From contig WUJK01000003.1 in NCBI GenBank assembly GCA_011317545.1, positions 3,348,001 through 3,412,000 of the forward strand: a stretch of DNA of 64,000 bases, in the 5' to 3' direction. Below the pieces are notes generated by a model, which saw only the letters and a program-made list of their open reading frames with translations, searched no databases and had not been told where the DNA came from. Of this stretch, positions 35,366-47,146 are shown piece after piece. This stretch comes from Coniella vitis (Eukaryota > Ascomycota > Sordariomycetes > Diaporthales > Schizoparmaceae). A program made the position numbers and the translations under genes. How positions within the stretch are numbered: position 1 is the stretch's first letter; the number at the start of each line of letters is the position of its first letter.

Positions 35366-36871
35366 CCCTTTGAAGAGTACATATGACATTGACCATGGGC
35401 GGCGCACGCGGATGGGGCCCAGGCCGCCCGCCAACCTCTCTTCTTGCTCGGGGCCGTCGAGCCCCGCTCAGCAACAGCGTTTGCAATGTCAAAGAAACCC
35501 AGCAAATGGCGATGGCTACGGCCCCCTCCAGGCACTTTTCTTGCCCAAGTCTCCACTGAGGCTGTCGCCGTAGTCTGTCTCGGAAGGATTCATTCGCAGA
35601 TGGCATGTTCTTGTGACTGACTAGGCCCCGATAGACTCGGGCCTTGGCCGTGCTTGTTCACCACTTCGCGAGACGATGACTTCTACTTGCAAGCACCCCT
35701 GCCAAACACACCCCAACTTTCTCCTTTCGGGTCGTGGCATGCAGGTCGAGGTTACTTCAGCATGCCGCACATGCAGCGTGCATGGCCATGTCCACACCTT
35801 TTTGGCGAGACCCACACGTCGCCGCCGCTCATAACCTACATGTCCCGCCCTTTGCTGTGCGAAGATCAAGCACCTCTTCTTGCGTTTGCTACTTCCGACC
35901 CTGACCTTTGACAACAACACGACCAACATACCGGCCTTGATTCAGCCAGCCGTCGTGCTTGATCTTGATGCCATTGTCAACGTCAATAGCACTGCCCCTG
36001 CAATTTTCCACCACAGTCATCTAAACTCACGGCTCGTCAATCTTGGCTACACTGGGGCGAGCATCAAACAACGCCGACCTCTGTTCACGACACACGTATA
36101 CGCAGCCAGAACAAGCCAAAGCAAAAGCGGCCTTTGGGCACCCCCAGCTTCGCTTTCATGACACGACCTCCCCAGCTGTGATCTTGGCGGAACTACCATT
36201 CATCGACACCGGCTTCATGTTGCTCGAATGCACGCTATCATTATAGACCGACTCTCAAGAACCTGGATCTCCGACGCGGACCTTTCAGCATCAGCCCAGA
36301 GACAAACCATACTCCCCCCACAGTCTGTGACCAACAATCCCGGCATCCCTCGGTCCGGGCTTGTGCCCTCAAGGGCATCGACCACAAGGCATATCACGCC
36401 AACGAGCGATATAGCCAGCCTTGGTTTCCCGACATTCACAAACACCGCCTTGGTTGGGACTAGCGCTACAAGAGCATTTCCTTCTCTTCCTCCCGCTTTG
36501 TGTGAGAGAGGCGAGTGCATTGACAACCTGTTCACCTGATATCGACGACACTTGCACAACTACACTCTTAGGCGCGGGTCCGGTCACTCGTCCTTTGGTA
36601 TCTACCTCTTTTGTATATCTAATTCACTATTACGGCATCTTCTCTTTACTTTTCGTCACGACTTGTCCATTTGCATTACGGAGCAGCGCCATCATTTGTT
36701 TTGACTTTATGTTTTGATTTTCTCTTTGGGCATATTTGCATTAAATCCCCCTTGGGTTTTCCGTCAGAGCAAGCGGGAGCAATCTAAGGAGAACCTCTTG
36801 ACGACAAGAAGAAAATAGATCAACAGAAGATCGGAGGTGAAAAAGGCAGGAAGTATCTATTCGTATTCAAG
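35366..36871. other. Presumed leader or promoter DNA upstream of 36872 gene
   Basis: Contains several short open frames (for example 35880-36161 and 36421-36717 plus) without recognisable domains. C/T-rich composition on the plus strand is consistent with promoter or 5' leader. No gene supported. Confidence 0.4.
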
Positions 36872-37481
36872 ATGGGCAGACTTATCAAAAACCACTGGGC
36901 CAGACTCATTATACTGACCGCAGGAGCCTGTGAGTTGATGACAAACCCTCTCTCCACAAAAGACAAGGACAACCTCTCTCAAGCAAAGAACTGACAGATG
37001 TGTATTATAGACCAAGTCGCTGCCGCAATCGAGGGCTTCTTCTGGCCCAAAATCTTTTGGGATTTTGCCACCAAGACACTGGATCTCGCCGTGAAACCGT
37101 TTCCCACGCTCCAAATCATCAACCTCATCATTGGGCTCTGGATGATGGCCTGGGAGTGGCCGCTGTCGTTTATCGCCGGCACGAACATCCACCGCAGTTT
37201 CGAGGCTCGCCTGGCATTCTTGCCCTTCTCTGCTCTTGCGGCTGTCTTGCTGTATCAGGGCACCAATGCGGCGCTGTACTACCTCATCGCGATGGTTGTC
37301 GAGTTTTGGGCATATTCCGAAGGCGAGGTGAGTTACATTATCTATCCTTGCTTTTTCTGCTGTGGCCTTATAGTCCACTACTGTTTCTCTCTATGAAGTG
37401 CTTGCTGATTGGTGTTGCCAGATAATTTGTGCTAAACCATGGACGTTACCACATCGAAGTGGCCAAAGCATGGAGGCATAG
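36872..37481 (+). CDS. Small four-helix membrane protein, conserved in fungi (DUF7727-like)
   Basis: Three exons: 36872-36929, 37011-37327 and 37422-37481, with introns of 81 and 94 bp (GTGAGT...ATAG, GTGAGT...CCAG); product 144 residues. Exon 1 encodes MGRLIKNHWARLIILTAGA; exon 2 continues YQVAAAIEGFFWPKIFWDF and carries further hydrophobic segments (IINLIIGLWMMAWEW, LAFLPFSALAAVLLY, AALYYLIAMVVEFWAY); exon 3 gives a short tail starting IICAKPWTLPHR. Four membrane helices are likely. The family is widespread in filamentous fungi as a domain of unknown function; I place it in DUF7727 from memory, with moderate confidence. No function is assigned. Long frames on the opposite strand (36857-37378) are shadows. 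Confidence 0.85.
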
Positions 37482-40151
37482 CAAGGAAAAATTGGTTTCA
37501 AATATAGAGTTCACATGAAGATATGAATCGCATCCGACTTTCGAAATGATCCAGTATTTGCGTTCAGCCTGCTCGTATGATGCAGCATTCCATACAGACC
37601 GCTGCTTACATTGACCTAGTAGTAACTTTGTGTCTTACACTTCGTAACATCAGCCTCGAAAATCATTCTTGCTAACTAATACCACGGCTGCCCTGCGCCT
37701 GGCTGCCGAGTTTCTTCCCCTGCAACGCGATGTCGATCGCGAATTGATCATCATAATCTCAGAATAGCTTTTCTTGGGTCAAGACACCTAGAGCAAGGAG
37801 GCCTTGAGTCGCGTTTCGAGCGGATGTACGTAAGCAACACCACAGCCCTGTCCTGGGGGTCCTTGATTCACAGCCACGGCCTGTTCGTAAGTTGGCCATG
37901 GGGCTGGGAAAGGCCGTCACATCACGTCACATTACTTTCAGAAGGAGCTAGCTTTAGCACTCGGACCAGCGTAGGGAAGAAAATAAACTCATGTTTTTTG
38001 GGGGGGGGGGTGTTAAGCAGTTTCCCATGCACCCCCTCCTCCCTTTTTTTGTGTGGTGGGTGACATTGTGGTTGGTGTACAAGAGGAATGCTGCATGATA
38101 TGGTGACGGGGTATTGATGGAGCCTTTGCAAAGGGAGGTGGTTGCATTGGTATATACAGACATGGCAGACCAACGCTTTGTGGTTGGTTAGTTTTACATT
38201 ATCCAGTGGTTTGAAAAAAAAAAAAAAAAAAAAAAAAAAAGATGTGCATTCTTAAGGAAATTTGACAAGAAAAGGATATTCGAGATTACACATCCCAATC
38301 GAAAAGGTAACTGAGTATATCAATGACCGGAGACTCAAGACAGACAGACAGACAGACAGACAAGGAGACTATATTCAATAAGACGGATGTATATAGTATC
38401 GTGACATGAAACAGGTAGCCGCCACGGCGCCAGCACCAGCGTAAAAAATGTCATAAGCAAGCCAGCAAGCGCCGTGCTAGCGAACTACCACCACCACCAC
38501 CACCGCCAACCAAAAAAAAAAAAAAAAAAAATTGACAATGGTGAGGAACGATAACCCCATTTCCACCGTCCAATGCTATAGATCTGTTTTGTATCAATGC
38601 GTTGCGTTTTCTTCCCCTAGCTTATATGTGTTTGTCGTTTGATTTTGCTCCGCGCTGGGGTTGCCTTGACAACGTCGTACCTTGCCCGGCTTGGGGCATT
38701 ATGTCATGTTTGTGAAAGATTCAGTCTTTCTGGACGCGATCTGATACGTGAGAGCAATGTATTGATTGTATGTGGTGCTTTTCAATAACGATCTGTGCGT
38801 CACTGACTCTTTTGTGTTCACTGATCCGGCTGAGAGTATTTCGGTCCAAAGCCCCCCCCCTCGGAGGGGTCTGACGAACTGATGAGTTACCGGTATTATT
38901 GGGATCACGATCGTGAAGATTGATGGTAATAGGATTTAATGGAATCTCACCATGATATATATCTAGAAGGAATATCCAACTTGAAAGTAAGCAACTTCGT
39001 TTTGCTTAGATTTACATGTTTTATCTCAGGACTTGCGATCAACATTGCATGCATGTAATTCATTCACACATTGACCCGGTTCAGGTTACCAGCCATAAGC
39101 AGACTAACAGAGTGCAAACATATGAAAACGCAGTCCGGCCCAACACAAACCAAGAAAACAGCAAAGAAAGAATTTTGAAAGAAGAATCAGAATAGGAAGT
39201 ACAAAGACATAATAAAAATGAAAAGGAAAGGCACAACATGCAGCACCGGGTATTCGCTAATGGTCACCCACTTAACTACTAATCCAGCGGTCAGTGGCTT
39301 ATTTAAGGGAGAGCGGACGGGATCCCAAGTTTTCCACTGCCTATGGCCGCATGTATTTGATGCTTTTGCACAAAAGGATATATCTTATTTGCCAATGATG
39401 CTCAAGAACCTTTCTGTATCAAGAGACCCACGATGCACCTCGCTGTCCGTCCGCCTGATGCGCTGCGTTCTGCACCTCAGGCAGAATAAGCAGCAAACAT
39501 GGAATAATTGTCTCTCCTTTAAGCTTCCGTAAGCTTTGCTCGAGCAATTACTCACAATGTGTAACAGTTGTTCGCTTCAACTCTGGAGCCAAGAGTACAC
39601 ACACAAAAAAAAAGGGGGGGGGGCACAACAAATGAAAGAAAAAGAAAACAAAAAGGAGGAGCAAGTTGCAGAGCTCAATTGCGTACGCAATCCCAATCTT
39701 GACCAAGTAGCACGGTGTCTTCGCTGAAGTTAGTTGCAGTTTAATCCCCAGTGCTGAAAGTAACTGTAGGTTCCAACATTACCTACATATGAAAGTCTAC
39801 AATACCAATCACATCCCTCTGCGTTTGTACAAGACTCATCGTTGCTTCATCAAAGAATTGATTTACTGGACGGAGTGGTCATTCAAATGCTACCTATCTG
39901 CGGAGATCATCGCCATTAGGTGCATAATTATAGCCATATAGGCTGAATAAGCCAGTCCCAAGACAGTATGGTATCTTCCTCAACATGACATGATTTGTCT
40001 CGAGGTAGTGTCTTGAACCCAGTCTCAATCAAAATAACCCTTCATAATCTCGTAACACTCAAACGCCGAATGTGCTATCAACCCTCCAAGTGCCATTCCA
40101 GAATGCTTAGACACTGAAGTCAAATGGGTATCGCTCATGTAAAGCCACCAT
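37482..40151. other. Intergenic, simple-repeat rich
   Basis: No supported gene. Several simple repeats are concentrated at 38001-38531 (annotated separately). From 38900 to 39900 the DNA is AT-richer with a G/A-rich patch near 39606-39660. It ends with the 3' flank of the Rtc3-like gene on the minus strand. Confidence 0.5.
38214..38531. repeat. A27, (CAGA)n and (CCA)n-A20 simple repeats
   Basis: A27 at 38214-38240, a CAGA tetramer run at about 38339-38362, and a CCA triplet run at about 38488-38504 followed by A20 at 38512-38531. A G-run at about 38000-38010 lies just upstream. Such runs are prone to assembly error. Confidence 0.8.
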
Positions 40152-40738
40152 TTAGTGGGAGATAAGGGGGCCATTAGAGTCGTTCTTGGGACCCTGACGC
40201 TCAGGGAACTGTGTCGCAGGGAGAACGGATAGTCAGCATCGTGCTTCTTGTACGCCACGGGCAGGGACCAATTGGAGTCGAGGGAAGCAACGTGTTCTAA
40301 GTAGAACAGAAATACGGCAAAAGATCGATTGAACCACTTACTTTGGAGCTGATCTTCTCGCCCTTGGCCAAGATCTTCTCAATCACCTCCTCGTCAACAG
40401 ATGTGCCGAACTCGTTCTCAAGCTCCTGCTTGGAGGCAGCGTCAAGCTTGCCTTGTGCTCCTTGCCTATGACACGCAAATCAGGTCAGCCACGCGGGCCA
40501 TTGCTGTATGGGATACCCAACTTCGCGTGGGTGCGGAAGGCAAAGCAACTTACTTGTGGGTGACGAAGATCTTAAAGGAAGAGATGAAGTGCGACAGAGC
40601 GGGCTTAGAGACGCTTTTGTCCTTAATACCCTTGACGTACGTCTCGTACTCGGCAACATCATCCACAAAGATGACAAAGTCATCCTGCGTCTCCTCACCT
40701 CGGTAGTGGATCTTGACCTGCTCGGTAGCACCCTTCAT
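40152..40738 (-). CDS. RTC3: Rtc3-like protein with SBDS N-terminal domain
   Basis: Three exons on the minus strand: 40738-40554, 40465 to about 40342, and 40208-40152; introns of about 88 and 133 bp; product about 121 residues. Exon 1 reads MKGATEQVKIHYRG then DDFVIFVDDVAEYETYVKG; exon 2 the family signature THKQGAQGKLDAASKQELENEFG (split over the first intron) and VDEEVIEKILAKGEK; exon 3 the short terminal FPERQGPKNDSNGPLISH. This is the single-domain relative of the ribosome-maturation factor Sdo1/SBDS. Yeast Rtc3 (Hgh1) is stress-induced and linked to RNA metabolism; the exact role is unknown. The third exon was placed because GPKNDS-type endings are typical of filamentous-fungal members. 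Splicing elsewhere would give an unrelated tail. Confidence 0.85.
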
Positions 40739-43700
40739 TTTGAATGTGGTAGTTGGGTAGTGTTGGAGTTGCTTTTGGATGGGGGGTGCGTGTCGTGGAT
40801 AGAAACAGAGTTCCTTGTGTTGTTCAGCGATTAGATTGGTTTGCTTCAGTTGGTGTAGTAGATCAGGAATGGAAAAGTCAGAAGAGACTGCCTACCTTCC
40901 TCCGGGCGAAGCTTATATTAAGGGTACAAATGGGGGTTTGCTGCGCAGCCTTGTGCGTGACACCTACGTCATCTGCGAGAGAGCTCTCCTTTTGCTTGCG
41001 ACCTGGCAACGAGCTACAAGTGGCGGGGCAGTCTGGCCCGTGTACTATTGCAAACTACACTTACATGGCAGGTACGGTGCTATTAGTGATCCTGCGCTGT
41101 CCTTGATTGGTACACATTTTGTACCTGCGGCTGATATTTCGTGATTTTGAACCCAAACCCCCCGCCGCTGGCTGCGACAACTCCGGGCTGCCAAGATTGT
41201 CTAGCGTGGAGCATTCCCAGGACCCTTGCCCAGTGTGTGAATCTTTGCTGTGATCCAGAGCGCTCGCCCGTTACAAAATCCACCTTTTTCTGTGAATCAC
41301 GGCACAAAATCCCCAAAAAGCAGATTCGCTTGATGCCTGGTTGGCTGGTGGGCTGACGTTCCTGCATTCGTCACGGCCGGGAAGCTTCCAGTCCTGCCAG
41401 CGCAGGGAAAGGGCGGGGACCATCCTCTACGTCACTGGGACCGCGGGGACACAGGGGTAGCTCTCTGGGCTAGGAAGTTGGCAGCCGCCTGGGCCAGCAA
41501 GCTGGATGATGCTGGAATTATCAGCCACCATCACCTCCTCGACTTTGGGAAGAACGGACAATTGCACTCCGTACTGTGTACTGTGCTATGCTTTTACTAT
41601 GGTGAAAAATGTTACTTGCTTGAGGCGGGCTTGGAGCGGGCTTGGAGCATGCGGATAACTCTAGGGATAATGCATGCCATCCCGCAGCCCTGCGTAAGCC
41701 TCATCACCACCTGACTGGGAATTCCCCTTGTAGGTGATCCCCAGTCCATCGATCGCTTTCGCCAAATCATGGGGCCATTTTTATAGAGCTTCTTCATGGT
41801 CGAAGTGGCGCCCTTCATCTTCTGAAATCGAATTATGACATCCTGCCCTTTGCGAGCTCAACTGAGGGGGCGGGCTTTTTCCTAATCTATATACTACACA
41901 TGCAACCAAAACGGCCCGCAAAATCTGCAGTAGCACTAACTAATTGTTAACTATACCACGTATTTTGGCTGTAAATTGCAACATTTATGTGCACTTAACT
42001 GTTAGTATTTCTCAGTACTCCCGTCGTACCTCAGCTTTCCAGCCACGGGATTGAGCGCAGTTGTGCGCGAGCGATAGCTCCCAGTCTTACACGTGAGAAC
42101 TTGCTGTATCCCGTTGTTGGTGTCGTCGACCGTGCCTATCATGCGACCACTTCCACCGCTCCCACCAGGGACAGACTCTTCGCGACAGACTTGGTCTTTA
42201 TTACGTCTACAAGAACATGGTTCATGAAGACGTGGTGTGGCCTGCGAATTCGCTGATTCCAGCCCCGATGTCAGCGCTTTCCAAATGAGCTTTTGTGCTA
42301 GTATCTCAAGAAACACCAGAGCTCAAGACAATGAGTTATGGTTGTGAATAGTGTCAAGGGTCATTCTCGTGTTGAGTTGAACGAAACGCCTGTCAGCCGA
42401 AGGAACCAAATTCTTCCTCTCAATAATGAAAGGCAAAGACTCATCCAGGCAGACCTACAACAGTTGTTCTCTGATAATCTGGAGCCAATCTCTTGGATGC
42501 AACCGCTCGGGCGCAGCTCAGCCGGAATAGAACCAGATACGTGTCGAAGAGCATCCACGAAGCACTGAATTTCTTGCATCGTGATAGGGATGTGCATACG
42601 AGTATCAAACTACCAATGTCAAACTCATCAATGTACTTTTACACTACACGAAGGACGGTAGTGAGGCTATATGCTTTTTGAGGTCCGATCCGACTGGGCG
42701 ACTTCGGCGGCAGCCATCAATGGGGAAACGAATCGGCCACTCATCACTGCATCAGTTTGGACCAGCCCGAAGTGCTCATACAGATGCCGTCGAAGACGGC
42801 TGCTAATATGTGGTCCTTTGGGGCATTTTAAATCAGCTTCATCTACGGTAGGAGTTTCAACATCTTCCGATTAAAAGTCAAAGCGTTACGGGTGTGAGGA
42901 ATAACACCAATGTGTCGGGGTCATGTTTCCGATACTTTGGCCTGTTTCCCGGGAAGATGAGAGAGATCGCAAACCAGCAATCATTGCAGATGAACAGGAG
43001 GTGTGTAGGGAGATAAGGAGTTTTTCTTGAAGGTCATGTAGATGGACTGGCGTGATTAGCCATAACTGCTAAAGAGTTGCTTGAGAACGAACGAATTCAA
43101 CAAGAATGCAAATCGCGCCTCTCCCTGTTGGAAGCCAACAAATTGCGATTGCTTGGTTATTCCATATATTCGTTATAGCACATGGAATGGTCCTGTAACG
43201 TCGCGCCCTAAAACCCTGAAAAAAGAATAAAGAATAAGAATGAAATGTTAGGTCATTCATCTTATGTCCAGAGTTCCTGCGTTTCAGACTTACATGGTGC
43301 TTTCCATTCTCTTTGTGCTGTCCGGTTCTCTTAAGCAGGCGCCACCAACTATATCCCAGGTGCGGGGTTGGTGGTCAACCTCGTAAGATCTTCGGAGAAA
43401 AGGAAACTGGCAAAACTGATTGCACAAAACTCTCGAAGTAAAATAATATCGCCTTTGAGATATCGAGATGCCGAGGAGAAGATAGTCCTGCGCATGGATA
43501 AGGATTGTAAATACCCTAGGCATAATTGAGAGTCATCTTGCTTTACATGTTTACTTCACCAAGTGCTGAGGAGATCAAGTGGTCTGACTAGTGCAATGAG
43601 GCTATAACCCTGGCCATGCAATACGCAGGACAATGTGTGCCTCTCCAGTTTTGAGTGAAGTGCAGAACAAACAAACGAAAGTAACACCCCTTTTGAGGTC

Positions 43701-43892
43701 TACCGCGGAGAGCTGTATCCCTGCTCTTCCGCCCTTTTAACACGTATCAACCAACACCATACCAGAGGGAAATGGGGTATTGTAATCATGAAATATGCCA
43801 TGCCATGCAATGCACCAGAGCCAACATCAGATCAAGCACCGACTTCCATCCACCGACCCTGTTTCCAACCTGAAAACGCCAGAAGGGAAAGC
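40739..43892. other. Intergenic, one small candidate ORF
   Basis: Promoter side of the Rtc3-like gene and 3' flank of the RhoGEF gene. Apart from the candidate at 41612-41818 no gene is supported; frames at 42002-42316 and 42361-42597 (minus) have no recognisable domain. Confidence 0.45.
41612..41818 (-). other. Possible small gene or relic starting MKGATS
   Basis: A 68-codon minus-strand frame starts MKGATSTMKKLYKNG, close in start context and first residues to the Rtc3-like gene 1.1 kb away. After KNG the frame becomes unlike protein. One extra base in the GGCCCC run near 41774 would instead open a frame with DLAKAIDGLGITYKG and SGGDEAYAGLRDGM. A TATATA element and a CCCCT stress-type site lie upstream on that strand (about 41850-41895). 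It could be a frameshifted small gene, a relic, or chance. Confidence 0.25.
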
Positions 43893-46800
43893 CTACCGAA
43901 AAATTCCCCGCAAACCCTGAGCCACCGTCCCACGGCGTAGCATATCCATCCGTGACCATCTATTCGTCAATGATTTGTCTGTTGTGCCCTCGACGGCCCC
44001 TGCAAACTTGGGTGGTGCATGCTCCAAAGATTTGTTGCAGTCGTTTTTGGGGAAAAGACCTGATTTCTTCTTTTTCATGCCCTTGTTGCTGTCCAGCGCG
44101 CCGGAGCGTGCCGATATAGAAGAGTCTCTCGACTGTAGTGACAATCGCCGTGTCAACTGCGGCCCATTCATAGACCTGGCGCGCAATGCTCGAGTGCTGG
44201 GTGTCGTCGGAGATTGTGAGATCGAATTTGAAGCGAACCCCGGCGCGTGCTCTCTAAGCTGCCAGGCGCTGGGGCTTTTAGTGATGCGCATCTGCAGGGC
44301 GGAATTGCATAACATCTCTGCGCCATTGTGAATGCTGTCAGACCGCAGTGTGTCGTTGGAGTCTACTCGAAGAGGAGAAGGGGAGTTTCGAGATTGCTGA
44401 AGCGCGAGCTGCACATTCAAAGGCGGTGGTGCTGGCTTTTTACCGTAACTTGGTCTCGCGGTGGCCTGTGAGGATGCATACTCTTCGCCCGTTTCCTCGT
44501 CACTATCTCCCCTAACGATGCTGGCGAGGCTGGGAGAGCGTTTGCTAAACGTGCTGGCAATGCTCGTAACACTCAGCTTACGAATCATGGAATGTGCCGA
44601 GGAACGGATGAGATGCTCGTTTCGTGCCCGTGCCGTTATGCCCGGAAAGGGCAAGATCTCTCGAGTCCAGACATCCGACAATAGTACCTCCAACCTTGCC
44701 CTATCACCCCTTGGTGGCGTTAGCACTGGTACCCGACCTTTAGTCGCAAGGAGAGACTGGGAACGATTGATGGTCGCGTTCGCAGATGACAAAATGTCTT
44801 TCTCCAGGGTCGTATTTCGCAGAATAACGTTGCACAAGGGCGATTTGGGACCGACAGTCGTTGCTCGATGGATGGACAAGTTGCGAGCAATAGACCCTAA
44901 TCCAGATTAATACCCTAAAGTTTCCTATAGCCTTATCGGCGTTGTGTAAGACTCACCTTGCTTCCCAAAGACAGTGCCTTGGCTCTTCACATTCAGAAAG
45001 AGAGCGCTGTATAGTTCAGGAGTGTCTTGATCCTGAATCTTTGCGGCAGCGCCAACATTCAGTCGAGATCGCCATTCTTCCTCTTCTTTCAGCGTGCATG
45101 CGGTCAACATCATCTCGTACAAGTGACAGTCACACTCAAAGACCATCTTCCAGGAGAATGGAGCAGTATGACATTGCAGTCCTGGATCCGGATTAGCGAA
45201 TTCGCAATGAGTATGAAGATGTTAGAATACTTACCTCGTCCATTGTCTACTGCTTCCACCTTGATCTGGTTGAGTGGAATGCATGCTTGCAAAGTGTAGA
45301 TTTGATCAACTCTACTTGCACTGGCCAGACATAGCCATTCCTTGTAGAGGAGCGTCACCAGGTACTGTCCTTGCACTCTATCCTTTGTCTGCCAACAAGC
45401 ATAGAGAACGCCGCAGAGTTCAATGTGCCCGAAGGAGCGAATGCGATTCTTTGATGCGGCGTCAAGCCTTGAACCTGGAAATATGAGTCGGTCTTGGAGC
45501 AGCCACGTCTTCTCCAGAACCGTTCTCATCAGTTCGTCGTCCGTTGCCCGATTGATCTGCGATGTAGCTTCTCTCAACCGGAAGAGCGTGTTCTCAATCT
45601 CCATATGTGCATAAGGCGAGTCCACGACAGGCGTGTACTTGAGCAGCTCAGCGAATAGGAGCGGATACTTGCAAATACGCTGGATAGGCTTGACGAGCAA
45701 ATCTCCAATGGTCAGCGACTGCTTCGCCTTGTCATGGTGGGTACGGCTAGCTCCGAGCGACGACGCAAGTGTCTCGAGACCCTTCTGGTAAGCGTTCCAT
45801 TGTGGTATGATTCTGTGGACCGAGGCAACGTCCTTCATCATCATTTCGTATTTTGCTCCATATTCTTCATAGATTAAGAATCGGTTCATCTATTAAAGGG
45901 TCAGCAAGAGATGTGCCGAGATATTCCAGATGGGCTGACCTTGTTGGCGAAGACTTTGGCGACATCCGCAGCTACATTGGGCTCGGCGACCATGTCGGCA
46001 GGACTTGCCACCCAAGGCATGCCAGGATTGTCTTCAGGAACCGAATCGAGACTCCGCATGCGCTGATGGTCATGATTGCGCGGAAGCGCTCGTGAAAGCG
46101 GTTCTAACTGCGCGTACTCAGAATGCGGAACAGCCCGGTGAAGATCTCCCAAGAGCTCCTCGTGGAGGTCCACAATGTCGCCCAAGTTTCGGTTTATAGA
46201 AGATCGTAAGCCTTGCGGCATGGTGGGAAGGGAAACGAGAATAGTGACGTAAACCTGGAAGTCGAATTAGCCAAAGACTTCGACCAGTTGGAAGATATCA
46301 ACTTGCGTTCATCAAGAACCGTACATCTCCAATGTAGCCCTCCTCCGTGTTGATCAGCTCTTCCAGGATACGGCGTCTTTGCAGCGAGCGCTCCAAAACC
46401 TCCTGGTCAAGGATGGATGCGGGCTTATCCAAGCCAGTGCTATCTTCAGAGCATCTGTTACTAACAAATGACGCTCTGCTACTGCGGTCAGTATGTGTCG
46501 GCGTTCGAGAAGACCGCACACTATTGCGCCTCGACCGGGTAAAAACGTTTCCACTCGCCAGGCTCACACTGGCCGTTTTCACCGCGTTGACAAACCCAAA
46601 GGATGAACCCGACGACGATTGGCGATGGTGGCTACTTTGCTCGGTTTCGACGCGTAAGAAGTCCATGGAGACGGATCTGTACATCCTCTGCTCTATCCGA
46701 GAAGTATGTCGTTGGCGGCTAGCACGTCGGCGCAGCGTTTTCATCCACTTGTGGAAGGGCTTTGAGGTCTGCGCCTCATCGTCTCCATGATCCTCGGCTG

Positions 46801-47146
46801 CCATCCCGCCGTCTTTATGAGTGTGCTGGCTTGAAGTCTGGGTCGCATGAACCTGGAGATGAGGAAGGTCGGCTTCATCCAGCGTGAACGTAATCAGCGC
46901 GGGGTCAAGCGTGTCCCAGTGTATCCAGTCGTTGGGATCATCCTTTAGCGGACGGGGGGTTATGGACAAGTGAGCTGGGTCGCTTGGAAGCTCATCAAAA
47001 GCAGGGTCGAGGTCGGAGTCAAAACCGCTTGAAACGCTATTGCAAAGGAAGGGAAATGGGTTGGCCTGATCTGGCAACGGAGTGACGAGGACTGAGCCAG
47101 TGACAGAGCAGGCCTCTGACTCCTCTGAGGTTGACGACGAAGTCAT
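43893..47146 (-). CDS. Dbl-family Rho guanine nucleotide exchange factor
   Basis: Five exons on the minus strand: 47146-46307, 46254-45940, 45889-45235, 45181-44957, 44896-43893; introns of 50-60 bp; product 1012 residues. RhoGEFs load GTP on Rho/Cdc42 GTPases at sites of polar growth and septation. The DH domain starts at about residue 258 (RRRILEELINTEEGYIGD) and includes LTIGDLLVKPIQRICKYPLLFAELL near 444-468. A PH-like region follows (LCGVLYACW... to about 690) with PFSWKMVFECDCHLYEMMLTA. Both flanks are Ser-rich and disordered. The first intron has a GC donor (AAC|GCAAGT...CCAG): only this joins VRFLMN to VYVTILVSLPT with the spacing usual in the family. The ATG at 47146 (MTSSSTSEE) is preferred to an upstream frame. 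The family is widespread in filamentous ascomycetes; the specific GTPase is unknown. Confidence 0.9.

Noticed and set aside
34742..35606. Overlapping long frames on both strands in the GC-rich block
   Set aside because: Frames arise from GC-rich repeats and CCAAT-rich DNA; translations are Pro/Ala/Arg low complexity with no start or splice support.
36857..37378. 173-codon minus-strand frame
   Set aside because: Antisense to the three-exon four-helix membrane protein, whose splice sites and hydrophobic pattern are convincing.
38214..38531. Poly(A) runs as possible retroposon tails
   Set aside because: No target-site duplication or coding remnant next to either A-run; simple-repeat expansion is the plainer reading.
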